A stretch of DNA of 64,000 nt from JAFGUF01 sp040883315 (GCA_040883315.1 JBFLKU010000027.1:1-64000), one strand, 5' to 3'. Shown: positions 51,166 through 60,486, counted from the stretch's first letter. Numbers and translations are program-made. The notes: generated from the letters alone by a model not told the origin.

Positions 51166-52258
51166 TGTTTTAATTGCAGATGATGAAAAAATTGTCCGTG
51201 AAGGTCTTGTCAAGTATGTAGAATGGCAGGAGTACAAAATGCAGGTGGTAGCCACTGCAGACAACGGCGAGGCGGCATTTAGCGAGGTGAATGACAAAAA
51301 AATTCACCTTGTAATTACAGATATCTATATGCCTAAGCTTGACGGCATGGAGCTGATAAAGAAGCTTGAGCTGATGGAAAGCCCTCCTCTTGTTGTATTG
51401 ATAAGCGGATACAGCGACTTTAGCTATGCGCAGACTGCACTGCGCAGTGAGATAGTGCAGGACTATATTTTAAAGCCCCTTGATTTTGACCAGATGGACA
51501 TGGTGCTAAGCAAGGTGAGCAGAAAGATAATGTCCGAGAATGACAGTGTTCAGTTCCCCACGCTAGATGAGCAAGAGTGGAAAATATATACTAGCAGCAG
51601 TGCAACTGCCATATTAAATTCTCATGGTGCAATTATTGAAAAGCTGAAAGAAGGGGACATAAATCAGTCTATTGCAGAATTCGAAAAATCCATAAGCAAA
51701 TGCAGAGAAAAGGGCAGATCCCGAAATTTTATATCAAGATTTTGCATTGAGCTGGCTATCAATGTATGCGAGCTGGCTTTGGAGAATATTGAGTCAATTG
51801 GGCTAAACAAAAATGACCCTGTAAAAGAGATTACAAAGCTAGGCAGTGAAGAAGAGATAGCCGAGTACGTAGTGGACATCCTGAAAAAGGCACATGAAGC
51901 CATGAGCAAAATCGGCAACGAGAATATTTCACCTCTTATTCAGGCTGTTCTGAAGTATATAAACGGCAACTATACAAATTGCAATCTGTCGCTTAACATG
52001 ATTTCCGATGAATTTAATGTATCGACAAGCTATGTTTCAAACAAATTCAAGGAAGAAGTGGGAAACAATTTTATAAAATATCTTAATGGACTTCGTGTTA
52101 AAAAAGCAAAAGAGCTTCTTAAGGATTTATCGCTAAAGGTGTATATGGTATCCGGCGAAGTAGGATATGAAGATGTACGATATTTTTCCAGAATATTCAG
52201 AAAATATACGGGATACACACCATCTGAATACCAAAAAAAAGTGACCCATCTGACATAA
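51152..52258 (+). CDS. YesN/AraC-type response regulator
   Basis: About 368 residues: a receiver domain (Asp57 in VITDIYMPKLDG, Lys in ILKPLDF) and a C-terminal AraC-type double helix-turn-helix (about 265-365). GTG 51152 has AAAAGGTGA upstream and overlaps the kinase gene by 14 bases. It probably activates the importer operon that starts 220 bases downstream, where two copies of AAATGTGCA lie before the promoter. Confidence 0.9.
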   Translation: MNTINVLIADDEKIVREGLVKYVEWQEYKMQVVATADNGEAAFSEVNDKKIHLVITDIYMPKLDGMELIKKLELMESPPLVVLISGYSDFSYAQTALRSEIVQDYILKPLDFDQMDMVLSKVSRKIMSENDSVQFPTLDEQEWKIYTSSSATAILNSHGAIIEKLKEGDINQSIAEFEKSISKCREKGRSRNFISRFCIELAINVCELALENIESIGLNKNDPVKEITKLGSEEEIAEYVVDILKKAHEAMSKIGNENISPLIQAVLKYINGNYTNCNLSLNMISDEFNVSTSYVSNKFKEEVGNNFIKYLNGLRVKKAKELLKDLSLKVYMVSGEVGYEDVRYFSRIFRKYTGYTPSEYQKKVTHLT

Positions 52259-52279
52259 AAACAAAATAACCAATTAATG

Positions 52280-52316
52280 TATTGCCTTGTAAATCTTTGA
52301 GGGCAATATTTTTTTA
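52280..52316 (+). terminator. rho-independent terminator after the response regulator
   Basis: TATTGCC (52280-52286) pairs with GGCAATA (52302-52308) and is followed by a run of seven T. It separates the two-component genes from the importer operon. Confidence 0.85.
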
Positions 52317-52323
52317 TACTCAA

Positions 52324-52383
52324 AAATGTGCAAATTATAATCTTTATATCAAAAAAATATCCACACTATACAAGAAATGTGCA
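52324..52383 (+). promoter_or_regulatory. two direct repeats, possible YesN-type regulator sites
   Basis: AAATGTGCA occurs at 52324-52332 and again at 52375-52383, 51 bases apart (about five helical turns). The second copy adjoins the -35 box of the livK promoter. Position and spacing fit an activator site, probably for the response regulator encoded just upstream. Confidence 0.45.
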
Positions 52384-52384
52384 C

Positions 52385-52414
52385 TTGTTATCCAATGCGA
52401 AACAAACCTATAAT
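52385..52414 (+). promoter_or_regulatory. promoter of the LivKHMGF-type operon
   Basis: TTGTTA (52385-52390) and TATAAT (52409-52414) are separated by 18 bases, 64 bases before the binding-protein ATG. It lies directly after the AAATGTGCA repeat. Confidence 0.7.
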
Positions 52415-52478
52415 TGAGTATAAAGATTTAGCAAACGATCAAAATACCAAGACTAAACAAAACTAAGGAGGATGAAAG

Positions 52479-53693
52479 ATGAAAAGGACACTGTTTGTAT
52501 TGTTGCTTTGTGTAGTTCTTATGGGTTCATTATTTACAGGCTGCCAAAAAGACGCAGAAGATGTAGTAGTAGATGATAAGCCAGTACAAGACGCAGAAAC
52601 AGCACCAGAAGACACAGAAGTAGAGGTTCAACCAATTAAAATCGGTGTTGCAGCACCTATCACAGGCAACTGGGCAGAATATGGTCTAGGCTTCGAGGTA
52701 GCAACAGCAATGGCTGCAGAGGAAATTAACGCTGCAGGAGGAGTAAACGGAAGGCCTATCGAATTGGTTGTTATGGACTCAAAAGGTGATGCTAAGGAAG
52801 CAACAGCAATAGCAAGACAATTTGCAGATGATGATGAAATCATGGCAGTTGTTGGGGACTTCTCCAGCACATGCTGCATGGCAACTGCACCTATTTATGA
52901 AGAAGCAGGATTGGTTCAAATATCACCAACAGCTTCTAACCCAGACTATGCTGGTCTGAATGACTATATGTTCGGTGTAATGGGCGTGCAAAGCGCAGAA
53001 GGCCCATTTGTAGGCGAATATTTGCTAGGCAAATATGTTGAAGCTAAAAACGTTGCAGTTATATATCTGAACAATGACTGGGGAGTATCAGCAAGCTCAT
53101 TCTTAATCGAAAAAGCAAAAGAAGTAGGCATTAACATAGTAGCAGAAGAAAACCATGTTGACGGCGAAAAAGACTTCACAGCTCTTTTAACAAAAGTACA
53201 GCAATCTAATCCTGACACAATCTGCTTGGTAACATTCTATAACGAATGCGCAATCATTGCTAACCAAATAGCACAAATGGATTGGGATGTTCAAATCACA
53301 GCTTTAGGACCAGGAGCTTCTGAGCAAATCATCGAACTAGGCGGAGAAAACGTGGAAGGCTTCCTGACAAGTACTCCATTCTTTGCAACAGATGAAGGCG
53401 ACTCAAAAGCATCAACATTCAAAAAAGCATTTGAGCCAAAAGCAGGATTTACACTAAACGTTCACTCAGCATGTGCATATGACGCACTATACATGGTGGC
53501 AGAAGCAATGAAAAACAGCGACGAAATCACTCGTGAAAACGTACGTGATGAATTAGCAGGATTAAAAGGATTTGTTGGAGTAACAGGCCCAATCGAATTC
53601 CAACCAGCTGGCGACATTGTTAGAAAATATCTAATAGTTGGCATCGAAAACGGCGAATGGGTACAAAAGACAGACTATAGCTACGCAGACTAA
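52479..53693 (+). CDS. livK: branched-chain amino acid-type ABC transporter substrate-binding lipoprotein
   Basis: A 404-residue lipoprotein with lipobox LFTGC and an acidic linker (about 25-48), then a periplasmic-binding-protein type I fold. Typical stretches are IGVAAPITGNWAEYG, NAAGGVNGRPIELVV and SPTASNPDY. It captures an amino acid or a related amide outside the cell. Its genes for permease and ATPases follow in the usual order. The ligand may not be a branched-chain amino acid, since the downstream enzymes include ATC-hydrolase and cysteine desulfidase relatives. AAGGAGG precedes the ATG. Confidence 0.92.
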   Translation: MKRTLFVLLLCVVLMGSLFTGCQKDAEDVVVDDKPVQDAETAPEDTEVEVQPIKIGVAAPITGNWAEYGLGFEVATAMAAEEINAAGGVNGRPIELVVMDSKGDAKEATAIARQFADDDEIMAVVGDFSSTCCMATAPIYEEAGLVQISPTASNPDYAGLNDYMFGVMGVQSAEGPFVGEYLLGKYVEAKNVAVIYLNNDWGVSASSFLIEKAKEVGINIVAEENHVDGEKDFTALLTKVQQSNPDTICLVTFYNECAIIANQIAQMDWDVQITALGPGASEQIIELGGENVEGFLTSTPFFATDEGDSKASTFKKAFEPKAGFTLNVHSACAYDALYMVAEAMKNSDEITRENVRDELAGLKGFVGVTGPIEFQPAGDIVRKYLIVGIENGEWVQKTDYSYAD

Positions 53694-53709
53694 TTAACAT
53701 CAAAAAAAT

Positions 53710-53736
53710 AATACGCCGCTTTTATGGCGGCGTATT
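53710..53736 (+). other. stable hairpin between livK and livH
   Basis: AATACGCCGC (53710-53719) pairs with GCGGCGTATT (53727-53736) across seven bases, without a T tract. Such hairpins after binding-protein genes protect the upstream message and allow partial read-through, giving more binding protein than permease. Confidence 0.8.
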
Positions 53737-53781
53737 GCTAAATAATCGACGAAAAGAATTATTTAGAAGGGAGGAAAAACA

Positions 53782-54684
53782 ATGTATGTTTTACAGCAGT
53801 TGTTGAACGGAGTTTGCCAAGGTTCAATATATGCGTTGATGGCCATAGGATATGCAATGATATACGGCATAGTAGGGCTGGTTACATTTACATATGGTGA
53901 GATCATAATGGTAGGCTCATTCTCTGCTTTCTATTATTTCATTTCATTTGGCAACAACTTAGTATTGGCACTGATATGCGGATTTATTACCGCAGCATTG
54001 GTTGGAATAATCGTTCACAAGGTATGCTATCAAAGGTTTTTAGATGCACCGCGTCACATTTCTTTGATTTGCACAATTGGCATGAGCATGCTGATAAAGA
54101 ACTTAGCAATTATAGTATTTGGAAGCACCATGAAAGGACTGCCTATCTTCTTCGAAGGAAAGACATTGGTATTGGCGGAGAAAACGGTGGATGGGTTTAG
54201 GCAGCAGCTTTCACTTACATATCTTCAAATAGTAGTAATAATAACAGTAATAGTGCTGGCAATAGCATTATCACTATTTTTAAACAAAACGAGAATAGGC
54301 GTTAGACTAAGAGCTGTGAGCCAAGATAGAAAAGCAGCAGCATTGGTTGGCGTAAATGTGAAGAACACAACACTTCTTGGAAACTGCATAGGATGCGGAT
54401 TCGGAGGAGTAGCAGGAATATTACTTGGACTATATTACAATTCCATTATACCTACAATGGGCGGAGCAGCAGGAATGAAGGCTTTCTCATCAGTAGTAAT
54501 AGGTGGGCTTTCAAACATTCCGGGTGCAGCACTTGGCGGAATAAGCATAGGTATAATAGAGAATTTAGGCATAGCATTCATACCAAATGGTTCAGGATAT
54601 CGTGACGTATTTGCTTTCTTATTTTTAATTATTGCTTTGGTTATTAAACCCGAAGGATTATTTGCAAAGAGAGGCAACACATAA
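53782..54684 (+). CDS. livH: branched-chain-type ABC transporter permease LivH
   Basis: A 300-residue permease with about eight membrane segments. The opening QQLLNGVCQGSIYALMAIGYAMIYGI and the VGVNVKNT coupling loop are typical of LivH (given in parts). It overlaps livM by one base. It forms the translocation path with LivM. Confidence 0.92.
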   Translation: MYVLQQLLNGVCQGSIYALMAIGYAMIYGIVGLVTFTYGEIIMVGSFSAFYYFISFGNNLVLALICGFITAALVGIIVHKVCYQRFLDAPRHISLICTIGMSMLIKNLAIIVFGSTMKGLPIFFEGKTLVLAEKTVDGFRQQLSLTYLQIVVIITVIVLAIALSLFLNKTRIGVRLRAVSQDRKAAALVGVNVKNTTLLGNCIGCGFGGVAGILLGLYYNSIIPTMGGAAGMKAFSSVVIGGLSNIPGAALGGISIGIIENLGIAFIPNGSGYRDVFAFLFLIIALVIKPEGLFAKRGNT

Positions 54685-55712
54685 TGGAAAAGATAAAGTC
54701 GTTTTTAAGCAAATATCGGATTCTAATAATCATAATAATAGGAATACTTTTTGCAGCAGCACCAATTTTTCTGAACAGCGCAGTGAAGAGATCTAACTAT
54801 GTGATAGATATAATAGTTAGAATACAGTTCTACATAATATTCGCAACATCTCTTAATGTGATAAACGGATATTCTGGACAGTTTAATATTGGTCACGCAG
54901 GATTTATGCTGATAGGCTCATACACAGGCGCACTGCTGGCTACAAAGCTAGGAATGGCAGGTCCATGGTATTGGCTGGCTATCCCGATTGCCGGGCTGGT
55001 TACTGCATTAGCAGGGCTTTTGGTAGCGCTGCCTACACTGAAGCTGAGAGGAATATATCTGGCTATTGTTACACTGGGCTTCAGTGAAATAATACGTATA
55101 GTTGCAATGAACTGGACCTCCGTCACAAACGGACCTCTAGGAGTTAAAAATATACCGAAGATTTGGCTGTTTGGTTTGTCAAAAACTTCATCTCCTACAG
55201 TTATGTACTATATAGTATTCTTCTTCGTAATTTTATGTCTATACACAACATACAAAGTAATTAATTCGCGGGTCGGAAGGGCATGGATGAGCATTCGCGA
55301 GGATAGCACAGCTTCAATGTCACTGGGTGTTGAAGTTGGCAAGTATAAGGCAATAAACTTTATGTACGGAGCATTCTGGGCAGGCATCGGCGGAGCACTG
55401 ATGGCAGTGTACTACAGATTTATATCTGCTGATATGTTCATTACGGATGAAGGATTCAATGTGCTGGCTATGGTTATATTAGGCGGTCAGGGAACATTGA
55501 TAGGACCTATAATCGGAGCATTTATCGTAAACATGATTACAGAGCTGTTCAGATTTGCATCGGAATTCAGACTGGTAGTATATGCTGTGCTGATAATTCT
55601 GATGATGTGGCTTCGTCCCCAAGGACTGGCGGGAGCATCGAACTCTGTACTGGCAGGAAAGCAGATTAGCAAAAAAGAAAAAGAAAAAACTCCAAAGAAA
55701 GAGAGGGTTTAG
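54684..55712 (+). CDS. livM: branched-chain-type ABC transporter permease LivM
   Basis: A 342-residue permease with about nine membrane segments. It contains LNVINGYSGQFNIGHAGFM and the SREDSTASMSLGV-like coupling region (here MSIREDSTA). The last 25 residues are basic and cytosolic. It partners LivH. Confidence 0.92.
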   Translation: MEKIKSFLSKYRILIIIIIGILFAAAPIFLNSAVKRSNYVIDIIVRIQFYIIFATSLNVINGYSGQFNIGHAGFMLIGSYTGALLATKLGMAGPWYWLAIPIAGLVTALAGLLVALPTLKLRGIYLAIVTLGFSEIIRIVAMNWTSVTNGPLGVKNIPKIWLFGLSKTSSPTVMYYIVFFFVILCLYTTYKVINSRVGRAWMSIREDSTASMSLGVEVGKYKAINFMYGAFWAGIGGALMAVYYRFISADMFITDEGFNVLAMVILGGQGTLIGPIIGAFIVNMITELFRFASEFRLVVYAVLIILMMWLRPQGLAGASNSVLAGKQISKKEKEKTPKKERV

Positions 55713-55714
55713 AT

Positions 55715-56485
55715 ATGAGTATTATATTAGAGAGCAAAAATGTGTCTAAACACTTTGGCGGAGTAAAAGCTGTAAACCATGTGGATATGAAGATAGAAAA
55801 AGGCGACATCTTCGGGATAATAGGGCCTAATGGGGCAGGAAAAACAACATTTTTCAATGTATGCAGCGGTACAATCCCTGCAACAGAAGGACAAGTGTTT
55901 TTCAATGGAGAGCTGATAACTGGCAAATCGCCTGCGCAAATAGCCAAAAAAGGACTTGCCAGAACGTTTCAAAACATCAAGCTTTTTAACTATATGACAG
56001 TTCTTGAAAATGTAAAAATAGGGTTTCACATGCACACAACAACCACTGTATTCGATGCAATTCTTCACACGAAAAGATTTAAGAGAGATGAAGAATTTGC
56101 AGCAGAGGAAGGCAAAAAGATAATAGAGAAGGTTGGCCTTTCAAAGTACATGGATGTACAGGCAGGCAATCTGGCATATGGTGTGCAAAGACGTGTGGAG
56201 ATAGCCAGAGCATTGGCTTTAAATCCGCAGATACTTTTGCTGGATGAGCCGGCAGCAGGAATGAACCCTAATGAGACTAGAGATTTGCTGGAATTTGTAA
56301 AGATGCTAAATGAAGACGGATATACAATAGCCGTAATAGAACACGACATGAAATTCGTTATGAATCTATGCAAAAATATTCTTGTTTTAAACTTTGGTAC
56401 AAAAATATGCGAGGGCAACGCTGAACATGTTAAAAATGATCCTAAGGTTCATGAGGCATATTTCGGCAAGGGCACTACCCTTTAA
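55715..56485 (+). CDS. livG: branched-chain-type ABC transporter ATPase LivG
   Basis: A 256-residue ATPase: Walker A GPNGAGKTT, the RTFQNIKLF Q-loop region typical of LivG, signature YGVQRRVEIAR, and Walker B LLLDEPAAGMNP. It works with LivF to power uptake. Confidence 0.93.
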   Translation: MSIILESKNVSKHFGGVKAVNHVDMKIEKGDIFGIIGPNGAGKTTFFNVCSGTIPATEGQVFFNGELITGKSPAQIAKKGLARTFQNIKLFNYMTVLENVKIGFHMHTTTTVFDAILHTKRFKRDEEFAAEEGKKIIEKVGLSKYMDVQAGNLAYGVQRRVEIARALALNPQILLLDEPAAGMNPNETRDLLEFVKMLNEDGYTIAVIEHDMKFVMNLCKNILVLNFGTKICEGNAEHVKNDPKVHEAYFGKGTTL

Positions 56486-56496
56486 GGAGAATGAAT

Positions 56497-57213
56497 ATGA
56501 TATTAAAAATAGACAATTTAGTAGTTAATTATGGATACATATCAGCCCTTAGAGGAATAAACATTGAAGTGAACAAGGGTGAAGTAGTAACCTTAATCGG
56601 CGGAAACGGCGCAGGAAAAACAACCACATTGATGTCAATATCTGGACTTGCAAAAAAGGACTCTGGGAAAATCATTTATAAAGATACTGATATAACCAAT
56701 ATGGACTCTGACAAAATAGTAAAGCATGGCATAGCTCATGTGCCTGAGGGCAGAAATATTTTTCCGAAACTGAGTGTAGAGGAAAACCTGAAAATGGGAT
56801 GCATTATGCAAAGAGGCCTGAAAAACGACATAATTAATGCCAGGCTTGAGCAGCAATATAAGCTTTTCCCCAGACTGAAGGAAAGAAGAAAACAAGCGGG
56901 CGGCACTCTTTCGGGCGGCGAACAGCAAATGCTGGCAATTGGCAGAGGAATGATGTCCGATCCTGAGCTTTTGATGCTGGATGAGCCATCACTGGGATTA
57001 GCTCCTATAATAATTGAGGAGATATTCGAACTGATTGGCAGAATAAAGGAAGAGACCGACAAAACCGTATTGCTGATAGAGCAAAATGCAATGATGGCAC
57101 TGGCAGTTGCAGACAGAGGATATGTGCTGCAAAATGGCGAAATCGTGCTGAGCGGCACAGGAGACGAACTGCTGCACAATGAAGATGTACGAAAAGCATA
57201 TCTAGGGGAATAG
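56497..57213 (+). CDS. livF: branched-chain-type ABC transporter ATPase LivF
   Basis: A 238-residue ATPase: Walker A GGNGAGKTT, the VPEGRNIFPKLSV segment diagnostic of LivF, signature LSGGEQQML, and Walker B LMLDEPSLGLAP. ATG 56497 lies seven bases from AAGGAG; the ATG at 56491 is too close to it. Confidence 0.93.
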   Translation: MILKIDNLVVNYGYISALRGINIEVNKGEVVTLIGGNGAGKTTTLMSISGLAKKDSGKIIYKDTDITNMDSDKIVKHGIAHVPEGRNIFPKLSVEENLKMGCIMQRGLKNDIINARLEQQYKLFPRLKERRKQAGGTLSGGEQQMLAIGRGMMSDPELLMLDEPSLGLAPIIIEEIFELIGRIKEETDKTVLLIEQNAMMALAVADRGYVLQNGEIVLSGTGDELLHNEDVRKAYLGE

Positions 57214-57253
57214 GCATGATATGTTTTAATAAAAATTGCAAAGGAGATGCAAG

Positions 57254-57751
57254 ATGTCAAAAATAAACAACACACCAAAAAATACTGACAATGAAGTAGT
57301 GAACAGAATGCGCGGAGCATTCGGACACAGAGCAACATGGATGGGGCTGATGTATGATGAAGCTCGCAAAAGAGGAATAGACCTAGAGGAAGCTGGAAGA
57401 GCTGCTATTTCAAAAACAGGACATATCCACGGCGAAAGAATAAACAAAAACAAGCCTGTTGATACAGTTGAAGCATTCAGAGACACTTTCTTGGACGAAT
57501 TAGGACAAAAAATGTTCGAGATGGAATTTACAAAATGCGACGATGAAGAGCTTAATGTAGAGTTCCACTATTGCCCATTGGTAACAGCATGGCAAGATTT
57601 AGGATTCGATGATGAAACAATCGAAACACTATGTGACATGGCAATGGACGGAGATAGAGGCATAGCAGCAGAGAATGGATTTGAGTTCACTTTGGGCGAT
57701 ACTATTGCAAAAGGCTGCAAAACATGCTCATTGAAGTTTAAGAAAAAATAA
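57254..57751 (+). CDS. L-2-amino-thiazoline-4-carboxylate hydrolase (ATC hydrolase) family protein
   Basis: About 165 residues, helical, with no signal. It has a central FHYCPLVTAWQDLGF and ends with GCKTCSLKF, the cysteine pattern of the ATC_hydrolase family (PF14196). The Pseudomonas founder opens the thiazoline ring on the way to L-cysteine, but most members are untested. Here it follows an amino-acid-type importer and precedes kinases and an L-cysteine desulfidase relative. This raises the chance of real chemistry on a cysteine-derived or cyclic amide substrate. AAGGAGA precedes the ATG. Confidence 0.75.
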   Translation: MSKINNTPKNTDNEVVNRMRGAFGHRATWMGLMYDEARKRGIDLEEAGRAAISKTGHIHGERINKNKPVDTVEAFRDTFLDELGQKMFEMEFTKCDDEELNVEFHYCPLVTAWQDLGFDDETIETLCDMAMDGDRGIAAENGFEFTLGDTIAKGCKTCSLKFKKK

Positions 57752-57760
57752 AGAAAATTA

Positions 57761-57827
57761 AAATATTTTGCAGTATATCTGCAAAATATTTTTACAGAGG
57801 AATGCTTCGTGTATTCTTCTGTAAAAA
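57761..57827 (+). promoter_or_regulatory. two overlapping hairpins in the dhaK leader, possible attenuator
   Basis: Hairpin 1: AAATATTTTGCAG (57761-57773) with CTGCAAAATATTT (57779-57791), 13 perfect pairs, followed by T residues. Hairpin 2: TTTTTACAGA (57789-57798) with TCTGTAAAAA (57818-57827), plus an inner GGAAT/ATTCT stem. Hairpin 2 can extend back into the 3' arm of hairpin 1, so the two compete. This could be a terminator/antiterminator pair or tandem stability elements. Confidence 0.5.
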
Positions 57828-57862
57828 TATTGAGATGAATTTATAAGAAAGAAGGAATAAAT

Positions 57863-58876
57863 ATGAAAATGAAAAAAATTATGAATAGTGCGGATGCATT
57901 TTGCGAGGAAACACTTCAGGGAATATATCTGGCTCACCCCGAGAAAGTGAAGCCACTAGATGGCGACCTTCGTGTACTGGTTCGCAGCGATAAAGTGAAA
58001 AAAGGGAAAGTGGGCATAGTGACAGCTGGCGGCAGTGGACATCTTCCTGTATTTTTGGGCTATGTTGGTGAAGGCATGCTGGATGGCTGCGCAGTGGGAA
58101 ATGTATTTGCATCACCATCTGCCAGCAAGATGCAAAAAATGATAGAGCATGCAGACCAAGGAAACGGAGTACTTTGCCTATACGGAAACTACGGCGGAGA
58201 CAACATGAATTTTGACATGGCATGCGAAATGGTGGAGATGGATGACATAAAAACTATGCAGATAAGAGTTTGCGATGATGTGGCAAGTGCACCAGCTGAC
58301 AAAAAAGAAAAGCGCAGAGGCGTAGCAGGGCTGATATACGCATGGAAGGTGGCCTGTGCTGCAGCAGATAAAATGATGACATTGGATGAAGTAGCAAAGG
58401 TGACAAACCATGCACTAGACAATATTCGCTCTATGGGAATAGCATTGTCTCCATGCATAGTGCCGCAGGCCGGTAAGCCGACATTCGAAATACAGGATGA
58501 CGAGATAGAAATTGGCATGGGCATACACGGCGAAGTAGGCATAGAAGTGAGAAAGATGATGACAGCCGAAGAAATTGTGAAAGTGCTGCTAGATAAGATA
58601 ACAGATGATATGCCAATAGGAGAGTGCGATGAAGTGGCAGTATTGGTTAATGGGCTGGGCGGCACGCCGATGGAAGAGCTGTATATATGCTACAAATCAA
58701 TAAGTGAATACTTCGATAAACTCAATGCAAAAATTGCATCCAGATATATTGGAGAGTATGCAACATCCATGGAAATGGCAGGCATGTCGATAACTGTGAT
58801 GAAGCTGGATAAAGAGCTAAAAGAGCTGCTGGAACACCCTGCCAGCACACCGTTTTTTACAAATTATAATAAATAG
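57863..58876 (+). CDS. dhaK: dihydroxyacetone kinase subunit DhaK-like
   Basis: A 337-residue DhaK-fold protein. The residues that bind dihydroxyacetone are present: His60 in AGGSGHLP, Asp113 in YGGDNMNF, and the covalent-binding His222 in MGIHGEVG. The usual Glu after His60 (GHEP) is Leu, and the motif starts Ala-Gly-Gly in place of Gly-Gly-Gly. It could act on dihydroxyacetone or on a related ketose such as erythrulose. DhaL is encoded next. No DhaM phosphoryl donor is visible here, so the donor (ATP or PTS) is open. Confidence 0.85.
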   Translation: MKMKKIMNSADAFCEETLQGIYLAHPEKVKPLDGDLRVLVRSDKVKKGKVGIVTAGGSGHLPVFLGYVGEGMLDGCAVGNVFASPSASKMQKMIEHADQGNGVLCLYGNYGGDNMNFDMACEMVEMDDIKTMQIRVCDDVASAPADKKEKRRGVAGLIYAWKVACAAADKMMTLDEVAKVTNHALDNIRSMGIALSPCIVPQAGKPTFEIQDDEIEIGMGIHGEVGIEVRKMMTAEEIVKVLLDKITDDMPIGECDEVAVLVNGLGGTPMEELYICYKSISEYFDKLNAKIASRYIGEYATSMEMAGMSITVMKLDKELKELLEHPASTPFFTNYNK

Positions 58877-58885
58877 GAGATAGCT

Positions 58886-59527
58886 ATGGATAAAATAACA
58901 AGTAATGATATAATGGTGATATTCCAAAAAATATATGACAAGATGTGCGAAAACAAGGAATATTTAATTGAGCTGGATTCCAAGGCCGGAGACGGAGATC
59001 TGGGTATAAGTATGTGTCAGGGATTTAAAGGAGTGCTGGATGAGCTTGCATCACTGGATGTACAATCAATAGAGCCTAGAAAGCTGGTTTTGAAAGCTGC
59101 TATGGCTATAAATGAGCATTCACCATCTTCACTGGGCACTATACTGAGCGCTGGTATGATGGGCGGATCAAAAGTGATAAGCGGCAAGGATAGCCTTGGC
59201 GTGGCAGAATATAGAGACTTTGTGAATGGTGCATTTGAAGGAATATGCAGCAGAGCAGGCTCCAAGCGAGGCGAGAAAACAATTCTGGATGCAATAGGCG
59301 GAGCTATGGATGCACTAAATGAATGCGCAGATAGCGGTGTATCGCTGAAAGAGGCGGCACAGCGTGCAGCACAAGGTGCATATGAAGGAATGCAAAAAAC
59401 CAAAGAAATGATGGCTGTGCACGGCAGAGCTGCGTATTACCAAGAGAAAACCATAGGAAATGTAGACGGCGGAGCTACTGTAGGTATGCTGATATTTAAA
59501 GCCATTGAGGAATGCATTTCAGAATAA
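58886..59527 (+). CDS. dhaL: dihydroxyacetone kinase subunit DhaL-like
   Basis: A 213-residue helical-barrel nucleotide-binding subunit. The Mg-binding aspartates Asp31, Asp36 and Asp38 lie in DSKAGDGDLG, where canonical DhaL has GDGDHG; the His is Leu here. The VGGASGP-like loop is also altered (SLGTILSAGMMGG). It transfers phosphate to the substrate held by DhaK. The shared departures in DhaK and DhaL suggest a sub-family with a different substrate or donor. Confidence 0.82.
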   Translation: MDKITSNDIMVIFQKIYDKMCENKEYLIELDSKAGDGDLGISMCQGFKGVLDELASLDVQSIEPRKLVLKAAMAINEHSPSSLGTILSAGMMGGSKVISGKDSLGVAEYRDFVNGAFEGICSRAGSKRGEKTILDAIGGAMDALNECADSGVSLKEAAQRAAQGAYEGMQKTKEMMAVHGRAAYYQEKTIGNVDGGATVGMLIFKAIEECISE

Positions 59528-59539
59528 GGAGAGGTGAAC

Positions 59540-60463
59540 ATGGACAAAATAGTTGTTTTTGGCAGCTTTGCAGCGGACTTAACAAGCCGAGCACCACGAT
59601 TACCAAAATCCGGGGAGACCATAATAGGCAGTTCATTTAAAATAGGACCAGGCGGCAAAGGGTCTAATCAAGGCGTTGCTGCAAAAAGAGCCGGTGCAGA
59701 CATGACCATGATCACCAAGGTTGGCAATGATGTATTCGGAAAGATTGCGTTGGATATATACAAAAATGAAGGCATGAGCACAGAGCACATATTTATAGAC
59801 CAAGAAAAAGAAACTGGAACTGCATTAATAATGGTGGATGAGAACACTGCTGAAAACCAGATATTAGTTGTAAGCGGTGCATGCGGAAACATTTCAGACC
59901 AAGATATAAAATCAGTTGAGCATATAATAGAAGATGCCAAAATAGTGCTGATGCAGTTGGAAATAAACATGGATGCAACGGAAAAAGTGATTAAGCTTGC
60001 ACATGGAATGAGCAAAACAATCGTACTGAATACTGCTCCTGCGATGCCGCTGTCTGCTGAGATTTTATCAATGGTTTCAATTGTCACGCCAAATGAGCAT
60101 GAAGCGGAGATAATGACGGGCATAAAGGTTTCTGACAGAGAATCTGCAGAAATTGCCGCCGATAGACTTATGGAAATGGGCGTTGGAAGCGTAGTAATAA
60201 CTATGGGCAAAGAAGGCGCATTTGTGAAAAGTGATGGAGAGAGCCGAATGATAGATGGAATATCTGTGAATGCTGTGGATACTACAGGCGCAGGAGATGC
60301 ATTTAACGGTGCATTTGTTACAGCACTTTCTGAAGGAATGGATATATTTGAAGCTGCAAGATTTGGAAATGCAGCAGGTGCATTATCCGTCACAAAGTAT
60401 GGAACAGCACCTGCGATGCCATACAGAGAAGAAATAGAAAAAGCTTTGGAAAAGAAAGAATAG
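59540..60463 (+). CDS. ribokinase-like PfkB-family sugar kinase
   Basis: About 307 residues. It shows the ribokinase N-terminal pattern GSFAADLTSRAPRLPKSGET, the GGKGSNQGVAAKRAG block and the catalytic GAGDAFNGAF near residue 250. Ribokinase itself has NxD-type sugar contacts near the N terminus; here AAD replaces it, so ribose is not certain. AAGGAG is eight bases before ATG 59540. It sits between dhaL and the cysteine desulfidase gene, suggesting that a sugar or polyol part and an amino-acid part of one substrate are handled together. Confidence 0.87.
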   Translation: MDKIVVFGSFAADLTSRAPRLPKSGETIIGSSFKIGPGGKGSNQGVAAKRAGADMTMITKVGNDVFGKIALDIYKNEGMSTEHIFIDQEKETGTALIMVDENTAENQILVVSGACGNISDQDIKSVEHIIEDAKIVLMQLEINMDATEKVIKLAHGMSKTIVLNTAPAMPLSAEILSMVSIVTPNEHEAEIMTGIKVSDRESAEIAADRLMEMGVGSVVITMGKEGAFVKSDGESRMIDGISVNAVDTTGAGDAFNGAFVTALSEGMDIFEAARFGNAAGALSVTKYGTAPAMPYREEIEKALEKKE

Positions 60464-60486
60464 CAAAACAGACAGAGGTAAAATAA

